A DNA stretch of 64,000 bases from Bacillota bacterium LX-D (GTDB lineage Bacteria > Bacillota > DUOV01 > Zhaonellaceae): NCBI GenBank assembly GCA_031628995.1, contig JAVLUO010000009.1:25827-89826 (forward strand), given 5' to 3'. The position numbers and the translations under genes are program-made. Under the pieces are notes generated by a model. It saw nothing but the letters and a program-made list of their open reading frames with translations, was not told the origin of the DNA and ran no database searches. Every line of letters begins with the position of its first letter. Positions within the stretch are counted from its first letter, which is position 1. Shown piece by piece: positions 26,689 through 37,021 of the stretch.

Positions 26689-27030
26689 ATGGCAGATATC
26701 CTAGAGTTAGTAGGTAAGAGAATAAGAGATATACGCAAGACTAAAAATTTGTCTCAAGAGCAACTTGGTGAAAAGTCAGGGTTTCACTTCTCTTATATTG
26801 GCGGACTAGAGCGTGGCGAACGGAATATATCACTGGTTAACTTAGCGAAGATTGCGAAAGCACTGGAAGTAAGCATTCATGAGCTGTTAAAATTTGAATA
26901 TGAATTAAGTGAAGAAAAACAAGCATCCATTGAGGAAATCGTGTTATTGTTAAGCAGCCGTAATGAACGACAGGTTGAGATGGCTAAGAATGTACTTACC
27001 GAGATTTTTAATACATTTAAAGATTCCTAA
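26689..27030 (+). CDS. XRE-family transcriptional regulator
   Basis: A 113-residue helix-turn-helix protein. The HTH_3 domain spans about residues 8-65: RIRDIRKTKNLSQEQLGEKS, then FHFSYIGGLERGERNIS and ALEVSIHELL. A helical C-terminal part may dimerise. It stands just before the type III restriction-modification genes, convergent with them, and could act as a controller (C-protein-like) or as the element's repressor. Context alone does not decide. ATG follows GAGGTG. Confidence 0.85.
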   Translation: MADILELVGKRIRDIRKTKNLSQEQLGEKSGFHFSYIGGLERGERNISLVNLAKIAKALEVSIHELLKFEYELSEEKQASIEEIVLLLSSRNERQVEMAKNVLTEIFNTFKDS

Positions 27031-27031
27031 A

Positions 27032-27078
27032 AAGAACCTATATGAGTGTAACCCTTGCTCATGTAGGTTCTTTTTTAA
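27032..27078 (+). terminator. Terminator after the XRE regulator
   Basis: AAGAACCTA (27032-27040) and ATGAG pair with CTCAT and TAGGTTCTT (27064-27072), followed by T6. Confidence 0.85.
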
Positions 27079-27111
27079 ATTTTCATTAAACGAAAATTCA
27101 GTAATAAAATA

Positions 27112-27146
27112 AAAAAAGACCACATGAATAAATTATTCACGTGATC
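27112..27146 (-). terminator. Terminator after the type III res gene
   Basis: On the minus strand GATCACGTGAATA pairs with TATTCATGTGGTC and T7 follows. It is back to back with the XRE terminator. Confidence 0.75.
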
Positions 27147-27162
27147 GCATCAAATCAGGATT

Positions 27163-29742
27163 TTAATCATTTTTTTCTAGTTTGTCATCTAAATCACTTC
27201 TAAATTCCCCTTTTAACAATTTTCCATTCCTGAGATAATCAAAGAATTCCACAAAACTGTTAGGACTGAGGAAATGAAATATATACTTTTGCTTTATGTT
27301 GTTCTGCTCCAAAATTTCGTTTAAATCATTGAAATGCTGTTTCGCATACTTGTATTTTGCTTTGTTTTCATCAGAATCATCATTATCACTTTTAACTTCT
27401 ACAACAATGAAATAATCAAATTCATTTTCAGATATTTTAATGAAAAAATCAGGATTAAAACTTTGTTGTTTAGAGTGCTTTCCTCCTGTAGTGGTAATAG
27501 AATATTCTATACTGTAAAATCCTTGATCCCTAGATTTAATCCAGGCATCAAGTTTACTTGCATTAATTTGTTTACATAAGGATTCTATGAATTTCCTCTC
27601 TGGTTCATATTTAGTAAACACGATGTCCATTGGAGTCTTAAACAAAAATGGGTTAATTTGTTTTGAAGAACTCCTAGGAAAAGTCTCGTCTTCTATAACT
27701 GCTTGCAGTATTTCTTTATTATCTTGATTAAGTTCACTTTCAAAGTTATCTGTATAAAACACAGTTGCATTATGCCTTAGATTTCCTACCGCAATAGTTT
27801 CTCGATCAACATTTCTTGTAGATATTTCATAAGGTTCCGTAACTTTCCACACATTGACTACAGTTTTCCCTTTTTTTCTCAAAAGGGTGCTGAACATGGA
27901 TTCTATCTTGTATTTATTTTTACTTACAAGACGATCTCCTTTTATTCCGACCCTATCCATTGAATTTCTTATAATCTTCTTTATTTCTTCCTTTGGTGGT
28001 AAGTTATCTTTTGTATATGTACCTTCTGGAAGCTTCAAAATCTTTCCTTCCCATTCACGAGTTCTGAACTCGTCGAAAATCTTATTTACAATTTCATCTA
28101 TAGTATAAGTATTATATTGTACTAGAGTATTTTTATAGCCTACTCTCCCTGAAAGGTCTAGATACTCGGTTTCTTTTTCCGTTTCCTCGACTTGAGCAAT
28201 TAGTTCTAAATAGCCTTTTGTGTAGTCAAATTCTTGATGTTCCTTTTGAGATTCTTTTTCTTGTTGTTCTTTATCATAGTCAATATTATATAGGTTAAAG
28301 TGATACTTAGATCTTTCTCCATTTTCAAGTGTCGTGCTTGAAAGTTTCATTTCAATTTCTAATATCTCATCTACTAACCCTCTGATATTTCGACTCCAAG
28401 CATCGTGGTTAAAGACCCTTACTCTAGGTTGCGGTGATTGATATTCTGATGGTACTCTCAAACCTCTACCAAGGACTTGTGCTATTAATAGCTTAGAACA
28501 AAAAGCTCTATCTTCCCAAGGTACAATTTGAAATACGTTCTTAACGTCCCAGCCCTCTGTTAACATTGAAACTGAAACTATCCATTCTGTCGGATCTTCT
28601 TTGTCATCAACCTTCGACAGTTTTGCCACATTCAGTTTGTGATCGTTATGCGAGGTAACTATCAAAACTTTTTTATCGACTTCCTCCTTTTCAAGATCAA
28701 GCTTATTTCCTAAAAACTTTTTTAATTCTTCAGTTAGCTGTTTAGCTTTAGTTATGTCTTTTGTTATTAAGATTGTTAAAGGTTTTACTTTCCTATACGT
28801 ATCCTTGTTTTGTATATGATTGTCTAAGATCTTTTGAAATTTCTCATTCTGATCTATACTATCGTCTTTACTTACATAATCAATCATTTTAACCATTTTA
28901 TCGTCAACGGCCTGACGTAATGAATACCTATAAACAACATCATTAAAATATTCATCTTCAATATAAGCCGTACCAGTAAAGCCTAGAATATACTTGAAAT
29001 TATATTCATTACCTAATAAAAACTCTTTCCATTTCTTTATATTTTGACTCTGTTGATCTCTACCGGTAACCGTATTAAATATGTGGTGGGCTTCATCATT
29101 TAGGACAAGTACCCTCTCCCCTGCCCACATTAGGCTATCCATGATTGAGGAACTATTATTTTCATATACTGCATGTATATTTTCTACACAAATATCACCG
29201 TTTTTAATAGTGCTATTAGCATCAACTATTGCAGGGTTTTTATATACAGCCGTTTCAGGTAATGACTGTTTGATTTTACTATCCCCGCTTAATGAATAAA
29301 ATTTTTCCTTTAAACCTTTTTCAATAGTAAGTGAGGGGCAAAGTACCAAAACTTTATCAACTAAACCAAGCCCCAACATAATTTGAGCAATTCCATAAAT
29401 TACATAGCTTTTACCAGTCCCTGTAGCCAGATCCAAGGTTGCACTTAGCTTATTAGGTAACTGTATTTTTCGGTAATATTCCTCAATATCTTTGTACCGA
29501 TTTTTTAATTCTGCTCTTCTATTATCATTCCAATTTTCTTTGACTAAATCTTCAATTGAATTGTAGTTACCAGATGCTAGATAAATTATAGCGGTTTGAA
29601 TAGCTTCTTTCTGATATTGTCTGTCACTACATAACACGTCCAAAAATCTATCCCAGTTGGATAAATCTAGTTTTGTTGGGTCATATATTTTATTAACATT
29701 TAAGATTAAATCTTTGGTTTTATATGTTTTTAACTCCTGCAA
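27163..29742 (-). CDS. Type III restriction enzyme, Res subunit
   Basis: An 859-residue helicase-nuclease that cuts DNA in complex with the Mod subunit. SF2 helicase motifs are present: Walker A DLATGTGKSYVIYG (about 110), DEAH-box VLNDEAHHIF (about 217), LGFTGTAYIEDEYF, and motif VI IAQVLGRGLRVPSEY (about 430). A C-terminal PD-(D/E)xK nuclease is suggested by QSFNPDFFIKIS and FIVVEVKSDNDD (about 775-800). The start is one base after the mod stop, so the genes are co-transcribed. All key motifs are intact. It has lower GC than the rep region, consistent with a separate acquisition. Confidence 0.92.
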   Translation of the reverse strand: MQELKTYKTKDLILNVNKIYDPTKLDLSNWDRFLDVLCSDRQYQKEAIQTAIIYLASGNYNSIEDLVKENWNDNRRAELKNRYKDIEEYYRKIQLPNKLSATLDLATGTGKSYVIYGIAQIMLGLGLVDKVLVLCPSLTIEKGLKEKFYSLSGDSKIKQSLPETAVYKNPAIVDANSTIKNGDICVENIHAVYENNSSSIMDSLMWAGERVLVLNDEAHHIFNTVTGRDQQSQNIKKWKEFLLGNEYNFKYILGFTGTAYIEDEYFNDVVYRYSLRQAVDDKMVKMIDYVSKDDSIDQNEKFQKILDNHIQNKDTYRKVKPLTILITKDITKAKQLTEELKKFLGNKLDLEKEEVDKKVLIVTSHNDHKLNVAKLSKVDDKEDPTEWIVSVSMLTEGWDVKNVFQIVPWEDRAFCSKLLIAQVLGRGLRVPSEYQSPQPRVRVFNHDAWSRNIRGLVDEILEIEMKLSSTTLENGERSKYHFNLYNIDYDKEQQEKESQKEHQEFDYTKGYLELIAQVEETEKETEYLDLSGRVGYKNTLVQYNTYTIDEIVNKIFDEFRTREWEGKILKLPEGTYTKDNLPPKEEIKKIIRNSMDRVGIKGDRLVSKNKYKIESMFSTLLRKKGKTVVNVWKVTEPYEISTRNVDRETIAVGNLRHNATVFYTDNFESELNQDNKEILQAVIEDETFPRSSSKQINPFLFKTPMDIVFTKYEPERKFIESLCKQINASKLDAWIKSRDQGFYSIEYSITTTGGKHSKQQSFNPDFFIKISENEFDYFIVVEVKSDNDDSDENKAKYKYAKQHFNDLNEILEQNNIKQKYIFHFLSPNSFVEFFDYLRNGKLLKGEFRSDLDDKLEKND

Positions 29743-29743
29743 T

Positions 29744-31813
<2,070 letters not shown>

Positions 31814-32084
31814 TTATTTTAATCAATCCATGCCTTCTATACTTAATATCGGATAGAAGATTGTCTTTCAAAATCAGTATAAACGATCTTCATGGATTAT
31901 GGATGGTTAAATACTATACTTGTAGTAAAAGCCCAAAAATCCCCCCCTATAAAGGGGGACACAGTCAATTGTTATATCAGCTCTAACAATTTCTTATTTA
32001 CAACAATAGGACCGAACCCATTTCTTGTTAGCTTGCTTATGTAGTAACTGTCTAGTACAATTTCGTGTCTAACCCTGTTTACCA
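31814..32084. other. Intergenic region upstream of mod
   Basis: No gene was recognised. It contains a C7 tract in a ccccccctataaaggggg-like hairpin near 31940-31960 and should hold the mod promoter. Confidence 0.35.
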
Positions 32085-32105
32085 TCACTTGTGATACGGT
32101 TCACC
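32085..32105 (-). repeat. Second copy of the rlmH 3' end: candidate SCC-like attachment site
   Basis: On the minus strand these 21 bases encode Gly-Glu-Pro-Tyr-His-Lys-stop (TGA). They match the last 21 bases of rlmH at 32916-32936 in 18 positions, in the same orientation. All three differences are transitions that keep the amino acids and a stop. The site lies in a palindrome, GTGATACGGT-TC-ACCGTATCAC (32091-32112). A duplicated rlmH terminus is the hallmark of SCC-type integration. Confidence 0.65.
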
Positions 32106-32189
32106 GTATCACCATTCAACCAAACGAATTTTATATAGCAATTATATTGCCTTGTTAACCTAGTCAGTAATTAATTAGATTTATAAAAC

Positions 32190-32660
32190 TTATTTTATCG
32201 ATTTTAAATGCTGAATGTGTATTCCTATATGTCCTATACCAATTATAATAGCAGAAGCAATCAGCCAAATAACTTTACCATAAATACCCAATAGGAAAAA
32301 AGCCATGACAGGCAGACTCGCAAGAGGTACTGGAATCCCACAAAAACTGCGATAAAAATTTTCTTCTGTATATTTATTAGTAAAATATCTAATCCAACAA
32401 ATCTCATAAAGAATCATCAGTAAAAATGATGCTATTAGCCACAAACTCCATGCTGAAAACGGAGCAATGTTAAAATCACTAAAAATCAATACGCTACACG
32501 TACAGCATACTTGTCCAACACGTTCAAACAATAATAATATTTTGTTTTCTTGGGTATTGTCATAATCTATTGGCTGATTCTTACTCCAAATGATATTTGG
32601 AATAAATAACATTAATGAATATATCAGACCTACATATGAAAATCCTAAATGACCTAACAT
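32190..32660 (-). CDS. Hypothetical multi-pass membrane protein between the rlmH repeats
   Basis: 156 residues with about four hydrophobic segments, beginning MLGHLGFSYVGLIYSLMLF and continuing through NKILLLFERVGQVCCTC and PLASLPVMAFFLLGIYG. The ATG at 32660 has a strong CCAGGAGG site. A 36-codon upstream extension lacks one. No function was recognised. It is the only gene between the two rlmH-end repeats, so it would be the sole cargo of the small interval they delimit. Confidence 0.65.
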   Translation of the reverse strand: MLGHLGFSYVGLIYSLMLFIPNIIWSKNQPIDYDNTQENKILLLFERVGQVCCTCSVLIFSDFNIAPFSAWSLWLIASFLLMILYEICWIRYFTNKYTEENFYRSFCGIPVPLASLPVMAFFLLGIYGKVIWLIASAIIIGIGHIGIHIQHLKSIK

Positions 32661-32856
32661 ATAATACCTCCTGGGAAAGATGCATATAATGACACGAACC
32701 TTATGAGGATACTTCTGTGACACAAAAGACTTTTCATAATAACGCTCCACATCTAAACTAGATTTCAATATTATAAATTAATAAATATTACTAAGTAAAT
32801 ATATTACACAGCAGACCTTGAAAACCTTCAAAAACAACCATCATATAAATAAAAAT

Positions 32857-32885
32857 GCCAGTTCAACTACATTGCGTTGACTGGC
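32857..32885 (-). terminator. Terminator downstream of rlmH
   Basis: GCCAGTCAAC pairs with GTTGAACTGGC (minus strand, one bulge) and ATTTTTATTT follows. Confidence 0.75.
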
Positions 32886-32915
32886 TTTGAAATCAATAAA
32901 GTTGTAAAGTGAACT

Positions 32916-32936
32916 TTATTTGTGGTACGGTTCACC
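32916..32936 (-). repeat. rlmH 3'-terminal repeat copy (candidate attachment site)
   Basis: The last six codons and stop of rlmH (GEPYHK, TAA). It is the partner of the repeat at 32085-32105. In staphylococci the equivalent end (GEAYHK) is the SCC integration target. Confidence 0.65.
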
Positions 32937-33407
32937 CCTCATAATCCTAAAGGACCGATAAATCTGCTCTAATAAAATCAACCGTACTAGCTGATGGGGA
33001 AATGTTAGTGGTGAAAGACAAAGACGAAAATCTGCTTTCGCCAAGATACTGGGAGCTAGTCCTAAGGAACCGCCAATTAAAAAGGTTAAATCGCTTTTCC
33101 CCTCTAAGCCTAGACTATGGAGCTTTTGGGCCAGTTGTTCTGACGAAAGCATTTTTCCCTCCAAGGCCAAGGCTATGACAAAAGTTCCCGTCTTTAGATG
33201 TTTGCTTATTCTTTCAGCTTCTTTCTCCTTAATCTGTTCTTCTTCCAAAGCTGAAGCTTTGTCAGGAGTAGATTCATCTTGGACTTCAATGATCTCTACT
33301 TTTGCATAGGGGCCTAGGCGTTTTAAAAATTCGGCTATGCCTTCCTTTAAATACTTTTCTTTAACTTTTCCCACAGTAATTAACTTAATCAGCACAATCC
33401 ACCTCAT
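32916..33407 (-). CDS. rlmH: 23S rRNA (pseudouridine1915-N3)-methyltransferase
   Basis: About 160 residues of the SPOUT family. RlmH methylates pseudouridine 1915 in helix 69 of 23S rRNA. Family marks: LIKLITVGKVKEKYLKEGI at the start, the AdoMet-binding LTFLIGGSLGLAPSIL, and the C-terminal SPLTFPHQLVRLILLEQIYR ending RGEPYHK. The start may be a GTG at codon 4 rather than the ATG at 33407. The 3' end is the known target of SCC elements in Staphylococcus, and here it is duplicated about 830 bases downstream. Confidence 0.94.
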   Translation of the reverse strand: MRWIVLIKLITVGKVKEKYLKEGIAEFLKRLGPYAKVEIIEVQDESTPDKASALEEEQIKEKEAERISKHLKTGTFVIALALEGKMLSSEQLAQKLHSLGLEGKSDLTFLIGGSLGLAPSILAKADFRLCLSPLTFPHQLVRLILLEQIYRSFRIMRGEPYHK

Positions 33408-33440
33408 TGCTATAACTATATTATAAATATATTACAAAAA

Positions 33441-33473
33441 AAATGTGTCAAAGAACCCTCCCCTGACACATTT
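33441..33473 (-). terminator. Terminator after the WalJ-like gene
   Basis: AAATGTGTCA pairs perfectly with TGACACATTT, and T-rich bases follow on the minus strand. Confidence 0.85.
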
Positions 33474-33482
33474 TAGTTAAGT

Positions 33483-34274
33483 TTATTCAGCTTTAAGTTG
33501 CAGCGCAGGGTGTGCTTCGTAACGTGGAGCTACAGTTAGCTCGGGACAGCTGGTAAACCCCTGTTCCGCTAGAACTTCTTTAACCGTATGTATTGCTAAG
33601 GGCGGCCGGTTATTCTCGGCACTTAGATGGGCTAAAACTACTTTTTGCGTATTTCCCGTAATAAATTCTGCTAAAGCCTCTCCGCTCATTTGGTTGGATA
33701 AATGGCCTAGGGTACTGGCAATTCTCTTTTTTAAGCGGACTGGATATGTACCTTTTCTTAACATAGTAGCATCATGATTAGCTTCTAAAAGAAGCCCCTT
33801 GCACCCTGTAATATTCTTTCTGATACTGCTGGTAATTTTACCCGTATCTGTAACTATTCCTAAACTTGCTTCTTTATGATAAAAAGCAAAGGCAGCCGGC
33901 TCCAAAGCATCATGGGATGTAGGCAATACTTCAATTTTTAAATCTCCAAGCTCTTGGCTTTGGTTTAGATCCAAAAACTTTTTGTTTTCTTCTGCGACTT
34001 TGCCAATATCCTTTTCCATTCCCTCCCATGTGCCTGGTGTGGCATAGATAGGTAAATTGTAACGGCGGGAAATAACCCCCACTCCCTTTATGTGATCTTT
34101 ATGTTCATGGGTTACTAAAACCCCGTCAAGTTCATTAGCTTCTATACCATTTTCCCTTAAGCGGTTTGTAATATCCTTGCCGCTAATGCCTGCATCAACA
34201 AGGAATCTTGTCTTTTTTGTTCCTACATAGACAGAATTGCCTGAACTACCACTAGCTAGAGTAAAAAACTTCAA
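33483..34274 (-). CDS. MBL-fold hydrolase, WalJ/YycJ-like
   Basis: About 263 residues of the metallo-beta-lactamase fold. The metal site HxHxDH is in VLVTHEHKDHIKG. ASGSSGNSVYV at the start and VVLAHLSAENN near the end are typical of WalJ/YycJ, a predicted nuclease linked to cell wall/DNA replication coordination in Bacillota. A TTG start (34274) right before KFFTLASGS is preferred; a GTG at 34301 would overlap murA and add nine residues. It forms a tight unit with murA. Confidence 0.85.
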   Translation of the reverse strand: MKFFTLASGSSGNSVYVGTKKTRFLVDAGISGKDITNRLRENGIEANELDGVLVTHEHKDHIKGVGVISRRYNLPIYATPGTWEGMEKDIGKVAEENKKFLDLNQSQELGDLKIEVLPTSHDALEPAAFAFYHKEASLGIVTDTGKITSSIRKNITGCKGLLLEANHDATMLRKGTYPVRLKKRIASTLGHLSNQMSGEALAEFITGNTQKVVLAHLSAENNRPPLAIHTVKEVLAEQGFTSCPELTVAPRYEAHPALQLKAE

Positions 34275-34293
34275 CAAAGCCCTTGCCCCCAAA

Positions 34294-35547
34294 TTATTCA
34301 CAAATTCTTTCGATATCAGCTCCCAAAGAACTAAGCTTAGCTACCAGTTTTTCGTAGCCCCGATCAATTAAATGTACATTAGAAATTTTTGTTTGTCCTT
34401 CCGCAGCTAATCCTGCTAACACTAAAGCTGCCCCGGAACGTAAATCGCAAGCACGAACTTGGGAACCACATAATTTTTCTACACCAAAGACAACAGCAGT
34501 TTGACCTTCAACTTTAATGTGAGCGCCCATTCTTTTTAATTCATCTGCTGTTTGCAGCCTGTTTTCATAAACTGTTTCCGTAATAACACTAGTCCCTTTA
34601 GCCAGTGACAAAAATGCCATCATCTGGGACTGCATGTCTGTAGGAAAACCTGGGAAAGGCAGTGTTTTAATATCAGTAGATGTATAATCCTTAGACCCCA
34701 CAACGCGGACTTCCTCTTCATCTTCAAAGATTTCAATGCCCGTTTCCCGAAGTTTAGCTATGATTGGCTGTAAATGATGGGGAATTACATTCTGAATCAA
34801 AATATCGCTACCAGTTATAGCTGCCGCCAACATAAAAGTTCCTGCTTCGATGCGATCAGGAATAATACTATAACGGGCTCCCTGTAAAGTTCGGGCTCCT
34901 TCAATTTTAATAATATCCGTACCTGCACCCCGTACTTTGGCACCGAGAGTATTTAAAAAGTTAGCTAAATCCACAATCTCTGGTTCTTTAGCAACATTTC
35001 CAATCATAGTTGTACCTTGGGCCCCTGCAGCAGCCATCATTATATTTTCCGTAGCACCAACGCTGGGAAAATCTAAATAGATTTGGCTCCCCTGCAAAGC
35101 CCCAGAGGTTTTAATATAGCCATTTTCAACTTCTACTTTGGCCCCCATGGCCTGAAATCCTTTTAAATGTAAATCCATGGGCCTAATGCCAATATTGCAG
35201 CCCCCAGGCATAGATACTTCAGCCTGCCCCCGGCGGGCTAAGAGAGCGCCCAGCAGTAAATTGGAAGCCCGTAATTTTCTTACTAAATTATATGGTGTTA
35301 TATAGCCAATTTCATCAGGAACTGTTATGCTTAGCGTATTTTCCTCCAGCCAGGCTACTTTCGCTCCTAACTTATGCAGTATCTCCAACAGTACTTCTAC
35401 ATCAGCAATGCGGGGTACATTTTCTAAAACCGTCTCTCCATGGGCTAAAACAGCGGCTGAAATAACGGCTAAGGCGGCATTTTTCGCACCGCTGATTTGA
35501 ACCTTTCCCTGCAGTTTTTTTCCACCTTTAATTAGTATTTTTTCCAT
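34294..35547 (-). CDS. murA: UDP-N-acetylglucosamine 1-carboxyvinyltransferase
   Basis: 417 residues. MurA transfers enolpyruvate from PEP to UDP-GlcNAc, the first committed step of peptidoglycan synthesis in the cytoplasm. The catalytic Cys is in PGGCNIGIRPMDLHLKGF (about residue 116), and the N-terminus has GKVQISGAKNAAL. The PEP-site segments KLRASNLLLGALLAR and PDRIEAGTFMLAAA are present. Cys at the active site predicts fosfomycin sensitivity of the enzyme, because resistant forms have Asp. The ATG at 35547 fits the family start. Confidence 0.95.
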   Translation of the reverse strand: MEKILIKGGKKLQGKVQISGAKNAALAVISAAVLAHGETVLENVPRIADVEVLLEILHKLGAKVAWLEENTLSITVPDEIGYITPYNLVRKLRASNLLLGALLARRGQAEVSMPGGCNIGIRPMDLHLKGFQAMGAKVEVENGYIKTSGALQGSQIYLDFPSVGATENIMMAAAGAQGTTMIGNVAKEPEIVDLANFLNTLGAKVRGAGTDIIKIEGARTLQGARYSIIPDRIEAGTFMLAAAITGSDILIQNVIPHHLQPIIAKLRETGIEIFEDEEEVRVVGSKDYTSTDIKTLPFPGFPTDMQSQMMAFLSLAKGTSVITETVYENRLQTADELKRMGAHIKVEGQTAVVFGVEKLCGSQVRACDLRSGAALVLAGLAAEGQTKISNVHLIDRGYEKLVAKLSSLGADIERICE

Positions 35548-35651
35548 TGTGCTGCCCCCAGTACCAACTCTTACATCTATCAAAGGATTATATTCTTGTT
35601 CTACTGGGTGTATTCCTGCTTAATTTCTAAAAGCTCATTTAGCTTTTTATT

Positions 35652-36554
35652 TTAGTTCGCTTGCAAAAAATATTTATTATTGCTCCATTTTTGATAACAT
35701 TGCTCAAAATCCTCTAGGGATTGTCCTGTATTTATAGCAATGGCAGCTTGAATAGTTTTTCCCTCACTTAAATCTGCCAGTAAATTGCGCAGTGATTCTA
35801 CTCCACAGGTCTCTATATAATAATCTATTGCTGCTAAAGATTGTCCATAAGCTAAGCTTTGGTTTGGCAAACTATCATATTGTTTATCCAGCTGTGTTAA
35901 ACTATATAAGTTATTGTCATTTCCCTGTACTACAGGTACTGGGAACTGAAAACCTGTAACTTCTCTTTCTACATACTGGGCAATACCTTCCGTCAGCCAG
36001 CGTGGATAATTGCCTTTAGTCAGGTAATCTACAACTAAGTGGGTATATTCATGAGCCATAGGACCGTTTTTGCTGAATTCTTCCGCTAATAAACTAGAAT
36101 CACTAACCCAGTCGTTAGGCGATAAAATTCGAATTACACCTGCCCAATAAACACCCATTGCATTTTCATCTGCATCCCAGCCAAAACTTTTATTCATCTG
36201 CTCCTGAGTTGGGTAAACAATAACTGGTATTTTACCCTCAGGAGTGAACTCCAAAAAATTGTTTACCGGCTGAAAAGCAGTTTCGGCAGTAGATAATATA
36301 AGCTGGGCCACATTTCCTTCCGTAGGCTGATATTTAAGGGTAAAGTGTGGGCTTTCTAAGGTATCCCAATCCCACGTTTTTAAATACACACTTTTTTTCA
36401 CAGCTTCCCTAGTACAACTATAGGCCGTATTTTTAAAGAAAATAGGATATTTAAAAATGAAAACCAAAAACAAGAGGAGACCCGCAATAGCAATATTAAT
36501 CAATAATTTGTGACTTAAAGTCCATTTTTCTAAGATATTAGTTAGAACCTGCAC
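35652..36554 (-). CDS. Membrane-anchored gluzincin-type metallopeptidase (peptidase MA-like)
   Basis: 300 residues. An N-terminal hydrophobic segment (INIAIAGLLLFLVFIFKYP, about 19-38) anchors it, with the bulk outside. The zinc motif HExxH appears as AHEYTHLVVDYL (about 168), with the downstream Glu in RWLTEGIAQYVE (about 187), as in M1-like gluzincins of the Peptidase_MA family. The substrate is unknown. GTG start after GGAGGG. It lies upstream of murA with a 70-base gap. Confidence 0.8.
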   Translation of the reverse strand: MQVLTNILEKWTLSHKLLINIAIAGLLLFLVFIFKYPIFFKNTAYSCTREAVKKSVYLKTWDWDTLESPHFTLKYQPTEGNVAQLILSTAETAFQPVNNFLEFTPEGKIPVIVYPTQEQMNKSFGWDADENAMGVYWAGVIRILSPNDWVSDSSLLAEEFSKNGPMAHEYTHLVVDYLTKGNYPRWLTEGIAQYVEREVTGFQFPVPVVQGNDNNLYSLTQLDKQYDSLPNQSLAYGQSLAAIDYYIETCGVESLRNLLADLSEGKTIQAAIAINTGQSLEDFEQCYQKWSNNKYFLQAN

Positions 36555-36654
36555 TTTAATCCCTCCCCCAAGGTTTCATTACCCATGTACAGGCTCTAAC
36601 ATTATACTATATGCTGCAAATTTCCTCATTGGAAATTGTGGTTAACATAAACTA

Positions 36655-36699
36655 AAAAAGGCAATTAGCCATTACTTATTAATGACTAACTGCCTTTTT
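36655..36699 (-). terminator. Terminator after copZ
   Basis: AAAAAGGCA...CATTA pairs with TAATG...TGCCTTTTT in a long, slightly imperfect stem, with T-run on the minus strand. Confidence 0.85.
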
Positions 36700-36721
36700 C
36701 TAGCAACAAAGTATTCCCAAT

Positions 36722-36931
36722 TTATCCAATTACTTTGTAACCTGCTTCTTCAATTGCTTCTTTTAATTTGTCTTCAGAAATAACTTGTTCATCAAATTTT
36801 ACTGTTGCACTATTTGCTTGTAAATCCACATTAGCTTCCTCTACTCCCCCAAGGGTTTTTAAAGCTTTTTCCACGGCCATTTTACAGTGGTTACAGCTCA
36901 TGCCTTCTATTTTTAAAACTAAATCTTCCAT
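36722..36931 (-). CDS. copZ: Copper chaperone CopZ
   Basis: A 69-residue heavy-metal-associated domain with the metal-binding loop GMSCNHCKMAV (MxCxxC, Cys13 and Cys16) and the usual beta-alpha-beta-beta-alpha-beta order. It hands Cu(I) to the CopA ATPase encoded directly upstream on the same strand. ATG follows AGGAGG. Confidence 0.93.
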   Translation of the reverse strand: MEDLVLKIEGMSCNHCKMAVEKALKTLGGVEEANVDLQANSATVKFDEQVISEDKLKEAIEEAGYKVIG

Positions 36932-37021
36932 TGTACAACCTCCTAGTAATTTATCTTTTGTTTCTTTTTAGTATCTGATAATCTAAATCAATGTATTTGT
37001 TATTTTTGTTATTTACTAAAG

